From Minicystis rosea (GTDB taxonomy: Bacteria > Myxococcota_A > Polyangia > Polyangiales > Polyangiaceae), in contig CP016211.1 of NCBI GenBank assembly GCA_001931535.1, positions 14,275,501-14,339,500 of the forward strand: 64,000 nucleotides of DNA, in the 5' to 3' direction. The notes under the pieces were generated by a model. That model was not told the origin of the DNA and did no database searches. It saw only the letters and a list, made by a program, of their open reading frames with translations. This document shows positions 27,263-36,559 of the stretch, piece after piece; positions within the stretch are counted from its first letter, which is position 1, and every line of letters begins with the position of its first letter. The position numbers and the translations under genes were made by a program.

Positions 27263-27673
27263 GGCGAGGCTCTAGTCCGAGGCGCGGGCGGCGTCATGGG
27301 CTTCTGCGCGGCGCGGCTCGGCGCGCTGGAAGCGCTGGAGATCCGCGCGCATTGGAGGCGAGACGACGATGTGACCGTACGTCATCGCGGCCACGCGCAC
27401 GTCGAGCTCGACCGCTTGCAGTATGCGTGGCGCTCTCTCGGCATGTGCGCGCGGTTGCCCTGAGCTCGATTCGTGACAACGGATGCTGTCACGAATTGGA
27501 TATCCCATCTCCCATCGGAGGTCGCTCAGGCTGCCCTGAGAGGAATCCTCGATGGCGAGCCTTCGACGCGCGCCCACGGTCTCCCACCGTGTCTGCGCGC
27601 CTCATCGCCCCGGCGTTGCGTGCGTATGCGGCCCTCCGCGACGCGGGCCTCATGCTTGCAGTCGGCGCCGCGC
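27263..27673. promoter_or_regulatory. divergent intergenic region with a perfect 10-bp inverted repeat
   Basis: 411 bp with no convincing gene. It holds a perfect dyad ATTCGTGACA (27469-27478) N8 TGTCACGAAT (27487-27496), a typical TetR-family-sized operator, about 205 bp upstream of the flavoenzyme start and 180 bp upstream of the divergent gene. A small hairpin CTCAGG/CCTGAG lies at 27525-27540. No regulator gene is adjacent. Confidence 0.5.
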
Positions 27674-28387
27674 ATGAGCATGAGACGCCTCTTTTCGCTC
27701 CTCCTCGGCGCGAGCCTCACGGCCCTCGCGAAGACCTCGATCGCCGCACCGCCCGACCCTCCTAAGCCTGCAGATTCAGCGGCCTTACCTGCGGGCGCAG
27801 TACCCGCGGCGACGACGCCTCCCAAACTGTCGACATTGACGTGGGATACACGGACGCAACCCCCGCCGTACGCGGACGCCCCTTTGCTCGACTACGCATC
27901 TGGGTGGAACGGTGCGAAGCCGGCGTCGCAACGGTACTGGTATGGCTGGGAGATCCTCAGCACCTTTTTCGTCTCTGGCATCGTCGGCGTCGCACCGACT
28001 GTGACGGGGGCTTATCGGGTGGGCGTTCCACTCGGTCTCAGCGGCTTTGCGTTGGGCGGGCCCATCGTCCATTGGGCCAACGGGAACCTGACCAAAGGCT
28101 TCATCAGTCTTGGGCTCAACGCCGGCTCGATGGCCCTGACTGGTGCCCTGGGCTACGCGTTGGGCTGCAGTACCGGAGGGTGCGGAGGATATCTCGAATT
28201 CGGCGGGGTCATGGGGCTGGGCATCGGTGTGCTCGTCGGCGCGTCGGCGGCGGCCGTGGTCGACATGGCGGTGCTCGCGTGGGGAGAGCGCAAGCCACGC
28301 CCCGCGACCACGGGTGCCTCATCTCTCTTACCCAGCGTGGATGTGCAACGCGGTCGCGCGGTGCTCGGGGTGATGGGGAGCTTTTGA
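27674..28387 (+). CDS. putative membrane protein with signal peptide
   Basis: 237 residues from ATG 27674 (MSMRRLFSLLLGA; ATG 27680 is equally possible). A cleavable signal peptide (LLLGASLTALAKTSIAA) is followed by a Pro-rich stretch and at least three hydrophobic segments rich in Gly (FFVSGIVGVAPTVTGAY, GSMALTGALGYALGC, GVMGLGIGVLVGASAAAVVDMAVL). A Cys pair, CSTGGC, sits between the second and third. Not recognised. Longer in-frame extensions upstream lack signal character. Confidence 0.7.
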   Translation: MSMRRLFSLLLGASLTALAKTSIAAPPDPPKPADSAALPAGAVPAATTPPKLSTLTWDTRTQPPPYADAPLLDYASGWNGAKPASQRYWYGWEILSTFFVSGIVGVAPTVTGAYRVGVPLGLSGFALGGPIVHWANGNLTKGFISLGLNAGSMALTGALGYALGCSTGGCGGYLEFGGVMGLGIGVLVGASAAAVVDMAVLAWGERKPRPATTGASSLLPSVDVQRGRAVLGVMGSF

Positions 28388-28467
28388 AGGAGCCGTGTCG
28401 GCGACGCGTTGTCAGGGGCGGAGAAAGCGTCGCGAGCGCTGCGCGCAGCAGCTCCTCGGTCACATCG

Positions 28468-30810
28468 TCAGCGTGCGCTGGCGTGTGCTCCGTCGATCGT
28501 CGTGGTGGGGGCTTGGGCGCCGCGCGGGTCCGCAGTGGTCGCGGGCGGCGCGGCCTTCGGCGTGATGGGCTGCGCGGCCGGCGGCTGCGTGTCTGCGGGG
28601 CGCCCGACGCCGAAGAGATCGGGACGGAGCCGCACGAGCGCGCCGCCGCCGGCGACGCCGAGGAACAGCACCAGCAGCGTGACGGCGAAGCTCGGGAACG
28701 AGCGGCGACGCGGCGCGCGAACCGGGAGCGCCTCTTCCACCCTCGGCTCGTCGAACGGGAGTGTCGCGGCGCTCTCGATCGGCTTTCGCTCCGCGATCGG
28801 ATCCAAGACCACCGCGTCGGGCAGCGGCGTCGCCTCGATGCCCGCGATGCGCCGCAAGCTCGCGGCCGCTTCGCGCATGCTCGCGTCGTCACCGCACGAC
28901 GCGGTGAAGCTGGCCAAGAGATCGTCCGCGCGGGTCCTCACGGGAGCTTGCTCGATGATCGCGACGGGGCGGGCCTCGATCGCCACCGGCCGCACGGCCG
29001 GCATGCGCGGCTCGTTCTCGTCGGAGGGCAGGCGCGCCTCGGGCAGCGCCTGCTGCGCCGCGACGACGCGTGCTTCGGAGGGCGGCGCCGAAACCTCGCG
29101 CGCGAGGGCGCTCGGCGCGAGCGCGAAGGGCGGCGTCATCGGATCGGCCGGAGGCCGCGGCGCGCGCGCCTCGATCTCGAAGGCCAGCTCCGCCGGCTCC
29201 GTCGGCTGCGCGATCACGTCGGGCTCGGCCATCACTGCCGGCATCGGCGCCGTCCGCACCGGAGCGGGCACGCTCTCCTCGACCTGCGCGTCGAGCGTGC
29301 TCTCCTCGCAGATCGCCACGATCGGGAGCGCTTCGATCACCTCGACCGGAGGCTCGACGACCCTCTCGACTGCGGGGGCGGCGATCACCTCGATGGCAGG
29401 TGCATCGAGCGCTTCGATGGGAGGCGCGACGATGATCTCGATGGCAGGCGCATCGAGCGCTTCGATGGGAGGCGCGACGACCATCTCGACCGGAGGTGCA
29501 TCGAGCGCTTCGATGGGAGGTTCGACGATGATCTCGATGGCAGGTGCCTCGAGCGCTTCCATCGGAGGCGCGACGATCATCTCGACCGGAGGCGCGAGGA
29601 TCGTGTGCTCGTCCTCGTGCGGCTCCACCGCGACCGGCGCGGGCGTCCGGAGTGCTGCTGCCATCGGCGGCGGCGTCGGCGTCCAGCGAACGGGCATGGC
29701 GGGCGCCGGCGTTCGGCACGACGGCGGCGCGTTGATGGTGGCGGCGAGCGCATCGATCATCGCGGTCGACGCGAGCTCGGGCACGGGGCCGTCGATCTCC
29801 ACGACGCCCATCCCCAGCACCGTCGGCGTCGGCTCTGCCATGACCGACGCCGGCATGGGCGTGAGCACGACCGGCACCGGCGGCGGCGTCGGCAACACCA
29901 CGAGGGGGCGGGTCTCCACGATCGGCTCGAAGATCGCAAACACCTCCGAAGGCGCCGGCGTGGCGGTCGGCGCGATCGCCGCGGCCACTGCGTCCGCGAG
30001 CGCGACGACCGGCGCGGCAGGCGCATCGATCACGCTCGTGATCGGTGCGGCGTCGATCGCAATCGACGCCTCACGCGTCTCCGCGCGGCGAAGCACGGGC
30101 TCGACCGGCGGCGGGGTGGTGGCCTCGTGCACGAGCTGCGGCGCCGGGGTGTGATCCAGGGCGACCGCGTGCGGCGGCGCGGCGACGGGCTCGGGAGAGA
30201 TCGTTTGAGCTCCAACCGTTTGAGCTCCAACCGTTGGAGCTCCAACTTTCGGCGCGACGACCTTCTGCACCTCGACGCGGATGACTGGGATCGTCGGCTT
30301 CGGGGCTTCCGGCTTCGGCGCTTCGACCTTCGGGGCAGCCTCGGGCGGGCGCGCGGCGGAGCGCCGCAGCTTGCCTTGCTCCTTCGCCTTGATGGTCTCG
30401 CGCGCCAGGCGAGCGAGGGCGCGGCGGGCGGCGGCGCGGTTCACGGGGATGAGCGCCGCTTCGATCTCGTCCACGACCGCGTCGACGCCGCGATCCGACT
30501 CCTCACGGGCGCGACCGGCGGTGGCGAGCGCCGGCATCGTCGTGCCCGTCGAGGCCGCGAGCAGTCGCGCGAGGATCTGGCGCAGCCCCGCGGCCGCCTG
30601 CTTGGGCGGGAGCATCTCGCCGCGCTTCGTGATCCCGACGTTCCCTTCGGTCGTCAGCATCACCGCGCGCTCATCGATCGCGAAGGGCAGGCGCGAGGTC
30701 GCGTCCCCGATCGCCAGCGCCAAGTAGCCGCTCGTCTCCGACACCAGCGAAGCGGCGCGCACGGACGCCGCGCCGAAGACCTCGTCGAGCGTCACGCATC
30801 CATTCGTCAT
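28468..30810 (-). CDS. 780-residue low-complexity protein with one C-terminal transmembrane segment
   Basis: ATG 30810 overlaps the hisF stop by 4 bp. Residues 1 to about 150 form an ordered domain (FGAASVRAASLVSETSGYLALAIGD...) not recognised from a family. Residues 150-640 are Pro/Ala/Val/Glu-rich and disordered, with three 5-residue repeats (VGAPT, VGAQT, VGAQT) and about five copies of a 16-residue unit of the form (I/V)E-IVAPPIEALDAPA. After a short helical stretch comes a basic patch and a TM helix (FAVTLLVLFLGVAGGGALV), ending in a Pro-rich tail. Possibly a bitopic signalling or envelope-spanning protein; no relation to histidine synthesis is evident. Confidence 0.75.
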   Translation of the reverse strand: MTNGCVTLDEVFGAASVRAASLVSETSGYLALAIGDATSRLPFAIDERAVMLTTEGNVGITKRGEMLPPKQAAAGLRQILARLLAASTGTTMPALATAGRAREESDRGVDAVVDEIEAALIPVNRAAARRALARLARETIKAKEQGKLRRSAARPPEAAPKVEAPKPEAPKPTIPVIRVEVQKVVAPKVGAPTVGAQTVGAQTISPEPVAAPPHAVALDHTPAPQLVHEATTPPPVEPVLRRAETREASIAIDAAPITSVIDAPAAPVVALADAVAAAIAPTATPAPSEVFAIFEPIVETRPLVVLPTPPPVPVVLTPMPASVMAEPTPTVLGMGVVEIDGPVPELASTAMIDALAATINAPPSCRTPAPAMPVRWTPTPPPMAAALRTPAPVAVEPHEDEHTILAPPVEMIVAPPMEALEAPAIEIIVEPPIEALDAPPVEMVVAPPIEALDAPAIEIIVAPPIEALDAPAIEVIAAPAVERVVEPPVEVIEALPIVAICEESTLDAQVEESVPAPVRTAPMPAVMAEPDVIAQPTEPAELAFEIEARAPRPPADPMTPPFALAPSALAREVSAPPSEARVVAAQQALPEARLPSDENEPRMPAVRPVAIEARPVAIIEQAPVRTRADDLLASFTASCGDDASMREAAASLRRIAGIEATPLPDAVVLDPIAERKPIESAATLPFDEPRVEEALPVRAPRRRSFPSFAVTLLVLFLGVAGGGALVRLRPDLFGVGRPADTQPPAAQPITPKAAPPATTADPRGAQAPTTTIDGAHASAR
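29330..29600 (-). repeat. 48-bp tandem coding repeats (16-residue units)
   Basis: About five imperfect in-frame units encoding the pattern IEIIVAPPIEALDAPA. Adjacent units are nearly identical in DNA (for example GGTGCATCGAGCGCTTCGAT recurs), pointing to recent tandem duplication. Confidence 0.75.
30206..30250. repeat. three tandem copies of a 15-bp unit
   Basis: TGAGCTCCAACCGTT at 30206-30220 and 30221-30235 is exact; the third copy at 30236-30250 (GGAGCTCCAACTTTC) is diverged. In frame within the low-complexity gene and lower in GC than its surroundings. Confidence 0.85.
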
Positions 30811-31604
30811 CGCGCACCTCCCGCCGTCGCGAGCTCTCGTCGCACCGCGCGCACCGGCACGCCGTGGTCGGCGAGGTACGCCTTGGCCTCGGCGATCGTG
30901 TGGACGCCGTCGTGGAAGATCGAGGCCGCGAGGGCCGCGTCCGCGCCTCCCTCGACGAGCCCGGCCCGCAGGTGATCGAGCGTCCCCACGCCCCCCGAGG
31001 CGATCACCGGCACCGTCACCGCGTCCGAAACGGCGCGGGTGAGCGCGAGATCGTAACCCATCATCGTCCCGTCCCGATCCATGCTGGTCAAGAGGATCTC
31101 CCCGGCCCCGTGGCCCACCACCTGCGCGGCCCAAGCGATCGCGTCGAGGCCCGTGTCGCGCCGTCCCCCGTGGGTGAACACCGTCCACCCCTCCGCGTCG
31201 GGCCGCCTGCGCGCGTCGATGGCGACGACGATGGCCTGCGATCCCCAGCGATCCGTGGCCCGGCGCACGAGCCCGGGATCGCTCACCGCCGACGTGTTGA
31301 TGCAGACCTTGTCGGCGCCCGCATCGAGCAACGCCTTCACGTCGGCCTCGCTGCGGACCCCGCCGCCGACCGTGAGCGGTGTGAAGATCGTCTCCGCGGT
31401 GCGCTCGACGACGTCGAGCAGCGTGCCGCGATCTTCGTGCGAGGCCGTGATGTCGAGGAACGTGATCTCGTCGGCGCCCATGGCGTCGTAGCGCCGCGCG
31501 GCCTCGACGGGATCGCCCGCGTCCCGGAGCCCGACGAAGCGGACGCCCTTGACGACGCGCCCGTGCTTCACGTCGAGGCAGGGAATGATGCGCTTCGCGA
31601 GCAT
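30807..31604 (-). CDS. hisF: imidazole glycerol phosphate synthase cyclase subunit
   Basis: 265 residues from ATG 31604 (MLAKRIIPCLDVKHGRVVKG); upstream in-frame Met at 31718 gives an Arg-rich non-homologous extension. TIM barrel with the two catalytic Asp in IIPCLDVK and VVAIDARR, phosphate loops TVGGGVRS and IASGGVG, and C-terminal SIFHDGVHTI. It forms imidazole glycerol phosphate and AICAR using ammonia from HisH in histidine biosynthesis. Other his genes are absent here. Its stop overlaps the start of an unrelated low-complexity gene. Confidence 0.97.
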   Translation of the reverse strand: MLAKRIIPCLDVKHGRVVKGVRFVGLRDAGDPVEAARRYDAMGADEITFLDITASHEDRGTLLDVVERTAETIFTPLTVGGGVRSEADVKALLDAGADKVCINTSAVSDPGLVRRATDRWGSQAIVVAIDARRRPDAEGWTVFTHGGRRDTGLDAIAWAAQVVGHGAGEILLTSMDRDGTMMGYDLALTRAVSDAVTVPVIASGGVGTLDHLRAGLVEGGADAALAASIFHDGVHTIAEAKAYLADHGVPVRAVRRELATAGGAR

Positions 31605-31834
31605 GGTTCTCGCGCTTAGCGTACGGCGCCGGAACGGGCCAACTTCATGCCGAGCCGCCCGTCGGGCTCGCTCGGAGCGCGCAAAAGCGGGAGAGCGGGC
31701 AGGGCTCGTCACGGGCATGACGCAGCCCGAAGGCCGGCGTCACGCGCAGAGCGAACGCGCTCGATGCGAATCGTTGGGATGGGTGCGTGATGGATCGCGG
31801 CGAGCGCGCGATCGCCGGCGGAGCGACGAGGTCG

Positions 31835-32566
31835 CTACTTGAGCTTGGCCTCGCAGGTGAGGCACTTCGGGGGCACGGCGTCCTTGTGATAGACCTCGCC
31901 GCACTTGCCGCAGAGGCGCGCGTCCTTCTCGAAGGCGATGAGCTTGTCGGTCGCCTTGCAGCGCGCACCGGCGAGCTGCGGCGCCTCGAGCGGGAGCACG
32001 GTGCCCTCGGTCTCGTCGAGCGCGGGGATGGATTTGGCGTCCACCTCTTCGAGCTTGGCCGGGATGCGGGCGCGGGCCTCGGCCACGATGCACGCGGCGG
32101 CCTGCGGGTTCTGCGCGAGCGGGACGACGAAGGTCGTGCCGGGGCTCTCGATCGTCAGCGCGTCGCCGCCCGCGAGCACGATGCGCGAGACGTCGCGCCA
32201 CTCGATGCGTTCGATGTCGCTCGCGTCCTTCTCGCGGCCGATGCCCGCGTCGCCCACGCGGATCGGCGTGGCCGCGCGCGGCCCGAAGAGGGCGATGGCG
32301 ATGAGCAGCAGCGCGCCGCCGAGCAGCAGCCACGGGGCCGCCTGGTGCGGGCCGAGCGGCTCGGCGCGGAGCCACTGCGCATACGTGCCGGCGCCGAGGA
32401 GGACCGCCCCGACGGAGAGCCCCACCACGGAGATCACCGCGGACGTCGACGCCTTCGGCTCGAAGCGGCGCTCCTTGCGGGGATCGCTCGTCAGCCGCAG
32501 CGCGCTCCCACCGTCGCCGCCGCCCGTCGTCTTCTGCTTGCGCTTGGTCGTCTTCTCGCCCGCCAT
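31835..32566 (-). CDS. membrane protein with C-terminal zinc ribbon
   Basis: 243 residues from ATG 32566 (MAGEKTTKRKQK). A basic N-terminus, two adjacent TM helices (STSAVISVVGLSVGAVLLGA and APWLLLGGALLLIAIALFG), a PH-like beta segment (IERIEWRDVSRIVLAGGDAL) and a terminal CGKC...CLTC zinc ribbon. Not recognised as a named family. The divergent partner gene starts 73 bp away. A weak inverted repeat TGACGC/GCGTCA lies downstream at 31718-31742. Confidence 0.72.
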   Translation of the reverse strand: MAGEKTTKRKQKTTGGGDGGSALRLTSDPRKERRFEPKASTSAVISVVGLSVGAVLLGAGTYAQWLRAEPLGPHQAAPWLLLGGALLLIAIALFGPRAATPIRVGDAGIGREKDASDIERIEWRDVSRIVLAGGDALTIESPGTTFVVPLAQNPQAAACIVAEARARIPAKLEEVDAKSIPALDETEGTVLPLEAPQLAGARCKATDKLIAFEKDARLCGKCGEVYHKDAVPPKCLTCEAKLK

Positions 32567-32576
32567 CGGGCCGCTT

Positions 32577-32616
32577 CGTATCGGATGATACGCCGCGACG
32601 CAAAGTGAACGTCGCG
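32577..32616. promoter_or_regulatory. two dyads in a 73-bp divergent promoter
   Basis: CGTATC GGAT GATACG (32577-32592) and CGCGACG (32594-32600) N9 CGTCGCG (32610-32616) fill most of the gap between two divergent membrane-protein genes. Placement suggests shared control of both. Confidence 0.4.
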
Positions 32617-32639
32617 CCCGCGCGCTATGCTCGCGGCGC

Positions 32640-34067
32640 ATGAGCCCCGCCGGCCGTCCGTCCCTTCGCTCCGATCCTCCGGCGGAGCCCCCTCGTCCGC
32701 TCTCCGAACGGGCCGCACGCATTCTGGTTTTCGCGCTCCCGGTCTTCTCCGTGATCGTGGCCGCCCTGGTCTTCCTCGGTCCGGGCGCGCTCCGTCCGGC
32801 GACCACGGCCCGGGTCCGCGGCCTGCCCGCGGAGGGCGCGCGCGCGGCCGCGCTGCGCATCGAGGTGGTGCAGACCTACTACGACGTCGTCGACGCCGCG
32901 GCGGCGCGCGATCTCGTGGTGGAGGCGAGCGCGCCCGGGCAATCGCTGACGACGTGGCGCGGTGCGGCCGGGACGGGCGGGATCGTGGACGTCACGCTCA
33001 CGGCCCCATCTCCGCTCCATGGCCCGCTGGCCTTGAAGATCGCGGAGCCCGGCCCGCGCGGGACACGCCTCCTCGCCGGCGGCGAGATCACGCTGCGCCA
33101 CCCACCGCCTGCGTTCGTGCAGCTCGGGGCCATCGCCGGCACGGCCAAGGGTGATCTCGTCGTGCGCGTCGACGCGGCCCGCGGCGTGATGGCGTCGCCG
33201 TTTCCCGAGACGCTTCGGATCTCGGTATCGCCTTCAGGCGCCGACGTTCCGCTCGGCGAACGCGCCGAGCTCGAGCTCTCCGGCGCGGGGATGGATCTCG
33301 TTCCAGATCGAATCACCACCGACGAGCGCGGCTCGGCCTCGGTGCAAGTGAAGGCGCTCGCTCACAACGTGGAGCTCACCATCGCCGCGCGCGCGGGCGA
33401 CAAGCGCGGCCGTTGGGAGGGCCGCTTGCCGGTGATCCCCGGCGCCATCTGGCTCGATCCCGCGAGCCCGAGCGGCGTCCTCTCGCTGGTCTCCCCGTCG
33501 CCGCGTGATCGCGCCTTCGTCTCGTTGTGGAGCGAGGAGGGCCGCCTCTTCGGCGCGGTCGTGCCGCTCGTGCGCGACGGTTACGGGTTCTTCCGCGGCG
33601 AGGTGCGCGCGCCTTCGCCGCCCGCCGCGCGGCTCGTGTATGCGACGGTCGCCGGCGATGCGCTGGAACAAGGCAGCGGCACCGTGGCGTGGCCGCTGCG
33701 CCCGGCGGAGGGCGCGGTCACCGCGGCGCCGGGGCTCCCGTTGTTGCTCGACGGTGTGCCGGCAGCGCTCGCGCGCGAGCAGCAGCGCGCTTGGGCCGCG
33801 CGCCGAACGGGCCTCATGCTCATCGGCGCCGCGGCCCTCGCGGAGATGCTCCTGCTGCTCCTGCAGAGCCGCGCCTCACAACGTCGCCTCGAAGCGCACC
33901 TCGCGTCCGCCTCGGCGGCCGGGCAGGGCACCGATGCCTTGCCGGCCGCCGATCGCGCGCGCCTCATGAGCGCCGCGCGCGAGCATCCGGTGCTGCGCGC
34001 GGTGTTGCTGGTGTCGCTCGTCGGCCTCGCGTTCGCGATGGTGGCAGCGCTCGCCACGTTCCGCTGA
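32640..34067 (+). CDS. membrane-anchored protein with Ig-like region
   Basis: 475 residues. N-terminal TM (LVFALPVFSVIVAALVFLG), a periplasmic beta-rich part of about 330 residues with Ig/MG-like strands (GGIVDVTLTAPSPLHGPLAL, PDRITTDERGSASVQVKALA), then two C-terminal TM helices (LMLIGAAALAEMLLLLL and VLLVSLVGLAFAMVAALATF). No enzyme motif. Not recognised; possibly an envelope scaffold or sensor. Divergent from the zinc-ribbon membrane protein and convergent with the stress protein. Confidence 0.72.
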   Translation: MSPAGRPSLRSDPPAEPPRPLSERAARILVFALPVFSVIVAALVFLGPGALRPATTARVRGLPAEGARAAALRIEVVQTYYDVVDAAAARDLVVEASAPGQSLTTWRGAAGTGGIVDVTLTAPSPLHGPLALKIAEPGPRGTRLLAGGEITLRHPPPAFVQLGAIAGTAKGDLVVRVDAARGVMASPFPETLRISVSPSGADVPLGERAELELSGAGMDLVPDRITTDERGSASVQVKALAHNVELTIAARAGDKRGRWEGRLPVIPGAIWLDPASPSGVLSLVSPSPRDRAFVSLWSEEGRLFGAVVPLVRDGYGFFRGEVRAPSPPAARLVYATVAGDALEQGSGTVAWPLRPAEGAVTAAPGLPLLLDGVPAALAREQQRAWAARRTGLMLIGAAALAEMLLLLLQSRASQRRLEAHLASASAAGQGTDALPAADRARLMSAAREHPVLRAVLLVSLVGLAFAMVAALATFR

Positions 34068-34104
34068 GCACTGTGCGGCGTGCGCCGAGCGTCGCCCTCG
34101 CCGT

Positions 34105-34569
34105 CTACTTCGCGTGCGATCGCATCGTCAGCACCGGGCACGGCGCGTGGCGCACCACGCGCTCGGCGACGCTCCCGATGAGCAGATGCGAGAGGCCCGT
34201 GCGTCCATGCGTACTGAGCACGATCAGATCCGCCGCTGCATCCCGTGCATATTCGACGATCCCTTCGGCCGCGCTCGTGTGCTGCTTGACCGAGAGCTCC
34301 ACCTTGTCGATGCCTTGGAGGCGCTCCTCGCGTACCCGTTGCAGCTCGCGGAGCACGCTCTCTTCGTAGGCGCGCGGCTCTTGCACGGGGGCGCTCAGCG
34401 AAGGTGCGCCCGGCACGAGGTGGAGCGGGCTGAGGAGCACGGGATCGTAGATGTAGAGAAGGTGGATCTCGGCGGCGAACTGCTTCGCCAAGAGCGCGGC
34501 CGCGTCGATCGCGAGCGCGGAGGCCTGCGAGAAATCAGTGGGGGCGACGATCTTTTGCGTGAACGACAT
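34105..34569 (-). CDS. universal stress protein (UspA family)
   Basis: 154 residues, single Usp domain. Start at ATG 34569, preceded by a strong GAGGAGGAG ribosome site. N-terminal KIVAPTDFSQASALAIDAA and C-terminal VLSTHGRTGLSHLLIGSVAE plus HAPCPVLTM match the ATP-binding Usp class (G-x2-G ... GS). Such proteins bind ATP/AMP and act in stress survival; no particular stress can be named. Confidence 0.93.
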   Translation of the reverse strand: MSFTQKIVAPTDFSQASALAIDAAALLAKQFAAEIHLLYIYDPVLLSPLHLVPGAPSLSAPVQEPRAYEESVLRELQRVREERLQGIDKVELSVKQHTSAAEGIVEYARDAAADLIVLSTHGRTGLSHLLIGSVAERVVRHAPCPVLTMRSHAK

Positions 34570-34710
34570 GGCTCCTCCTCGGGGCGGGGAGATCAGAGCC
34601 TGCCACGACCGGCGCGGGAGCGTCGAGGGACGATTGCAGGACCGCTGGCGGCGCGCGCGAGGTTCCGCTAGCGGATCGAAAAGGACGGCGGCGCCGTTCG
34701 GGAGCGCGTG

Positions 34711-36486
34711 ATGTCGAAGCCGGTCAGGACCTTGGTGCTCTGGGCCCTGCTCCTCATGATGTTCGTCGCCATCTGGCAGTTTCTCTCGCCGGATCCGGCG
34801 CCGCACGCCGCGGCTCAGGCCGAGCCCGCGGGCAACAGTTGGCAGATCACCGCCTCGATCGCGGGCACGATCCTCGCGCTCCTCTACGCGTTCCGTCGCT
34901 ACACGAGCGCGGTGCAGATCCACAACCGCGCGCTCAATGCGGTCGCGATGCTCCTCGAAGGCGGCCGCTTCGACGAAGCCGAGCGGATCCTCGCGCCCGT
35001 GCTCGCGAGCCGCATCGCGCAGCTCCGTTGCGCGGCTCTCGTGCAGCGGGCCGAGATCGCGCTCCGTCGCGGGGATCGCGACGCCGTGATCCTCCGCGCC
35101 GAGGAGGCCCTCGCCGTGCCGCCCGGCCGCATCTTCAAGAACCCGAGCGTCCGTCTCGATGCGCGCTCCTTGGCCGGCTTCGCGCGCGCGTCTGCCGGTG
35201 ACGAGGCCCGCGCCCGCGCCGACATCGAGGCCGTGCGCGCCGGGCGCGAGCCCACGGCCGTGGCGCTCGCCCGGGTCGCGATCGCGGAGCTCGTGCTCCT
35301 CGATCGCGCGGGCGATCGGCAAGCCCTGCGCGACGCCTTCGAGCGTCACCGGAGCTTGTGGCTCGTGTCCTGCCCGCGCCGCGAGCGCGTCCTCGTGCGC
35401 GCCTACGAGGCCATGCTCGATGCGGGATCCGCCCCCATCTACCGGCAGAAGGCCGCCGCCTCCGAGGCCCAGGATCGCGTCGCCCTCGCCGAGTGGGTGG
35501 CGAGCTTCGCGCCGAACGTCGCGCCCTTCGTGCGCGGCACGTCGCTCGATGCGCCGGAGTCCGCTTCGGCATCGCCCCCCGAGCCCGCGCCCACCGAGGC
35601 CGGGAAGCGCAAGGTCGAGGCCGCGCGCCCACAGATCCCGCCGAAGAAGAGCGGATCGACCCAATCGCTGCTCCTCTGGATGCTGATCATCGTCGCCTTC
35701 ATCGCCGTCTGGAACGTGGGCAGCTCGTCGCTCCTCGGCGCGCTCGGCGTGATGGCCATCTCCGCGCTCGTCGCCTGGGCCGCCGTCGGGATTCGCCGCC
35801 AGCGCGCCGACGGTCGCCGCATCAAGGAGGGCATTCACGCGTATGGCCTCGGCGATTTCGAGCGCGCCGACGCGGTGCTGTCCTTCACGCCCAAGAGTGC
35901 TTCGCAACGCGTGCACGCCCACCACTTCCGCGCCGACATCGCGCTCTGCCAAGGCCGCATGGCCGACGCGCTCGTGCAGGTCGACAAGGCCTTCTTGGCG
36001 CTCGCGGAGGCGCACGGTGGCAAGGTCGCGGCGCCGCAGCCCGTCGCGGAGGGCGTGGTCTCTTGGGATTTCCCGCGCGTCCTCACCGCCCAGCGATCGC
36101 AGGCGCTGGCCGTGCTCGGACGCCACGACGAAGCGCGCGCCGAGCTCGCCTGGGCCAACGGCCTTCCCTCGAAGCTCCCGAGCTTCCGCGTGCGCCTCAT
36201 CGAGATCCTCGCCGGGCACGACTACGAAGGCGCCGCGCGCCTCGTCGAGACCCGCCCCGTCGATCTCGCGCCGGCCGCGCGCGACGAGGCGCTCTACGAT
36301 CTGATTTGCTTCGTGGCCCGTCCTTCTGCTCGCAGCGAGGTCGAAGCCGCGCGTCTCCGCTCCGATCTGCGGCGCACGGTGACCCTCCGTCCCTGGATCG
36401 AAGCCGTGGCGCCGGGCCTCGTCGCGGCGTTCGAGGCGGCCGCTTCCGAGGGCGCGGACGGCAGGCAGATCGCAGCCACGCCCTGA
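34711..36486 (+). CDS. TPR membrane protein with an internal duplication
   Basis: 591 residues from ATG 34711 (a GTG directly precedes). Residues 1-300 and 310-590 are two copies of the same layout: TM hairpin (LVLWALLLMMFVAIWQF versus LLLWMLIIVAFIAVWNV, then a second TM) followed by TPR-like helices (LLEGGRFDEAERIL versus YGLGDFERADAVLS). The linker between the halves is Pro/Glu/Lys-rich. No catalytic residues. It probably scaffolds protein contacts on the cytoplasmic membrane, perhaps with the TPR-HEAT protein encoded 73 bp downstream. Confidence 0.78.
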   Translation: MSKPVRTLVLWALLLMMFVAIWQFLSPDPAPHAAAQAEPAGNSWQITASIAGTILALLYAFRRYTSAVQIHNRALNAVAMLLEGGRFDEAERILAPVLASRIAQLRCAALVQRAEIALRRGDRDAVILRAEEALAVPPGRIFKNPSVRLDARSLAGFARASAGDEARARADIEAVRAGREPTAVALARVAIAELVLLDRAGDRQALRDAFERHRSLWLVSCPRRERVLVRAYEAMLDAGSAPIYRQKAAASEAQDRVALAEWVASFAPNVAPFVRGTSLDAPESASASPPEPAPTEAGKRKVEAARPQIPPKKSGSTQSLLLWMLIIVAFIAVWNVGSSSLLGALGVMAISALVAWAAVGIRRQRADGRRIKEGIHAYGLGDFERADAVLSFTPKSASQRVHAHHFRADIALCQGRMADALVQVDKAFLALAEAHGGKVAAPQPVAEGVVSWDFPRVLTAQRSQALAVLGRHDEARAELAWANGLPSKLPSFRVRLIEILAGHDYEGAARLVETRPVDLAPAARDEALYDLICFVARPSARSEVEAARLRSDLRRTVTLRPWIEAVAPGLVAAFEAAASEGADGRQIAATP

Positions 36487-36559
36487 TCGGGAACAAGCCC
36501 TGGGCTTTCGGGCTCTCCTCGCCGTGGCCTCGCGACGCTCCCCGGTCTACCCTTCGTCC

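Noticed and set aside
27272..27577. Minus-strand 101-codon frame upstream of the flavoenzyme
   Set aside because: No start signal or motif; it covers the candidate operator.
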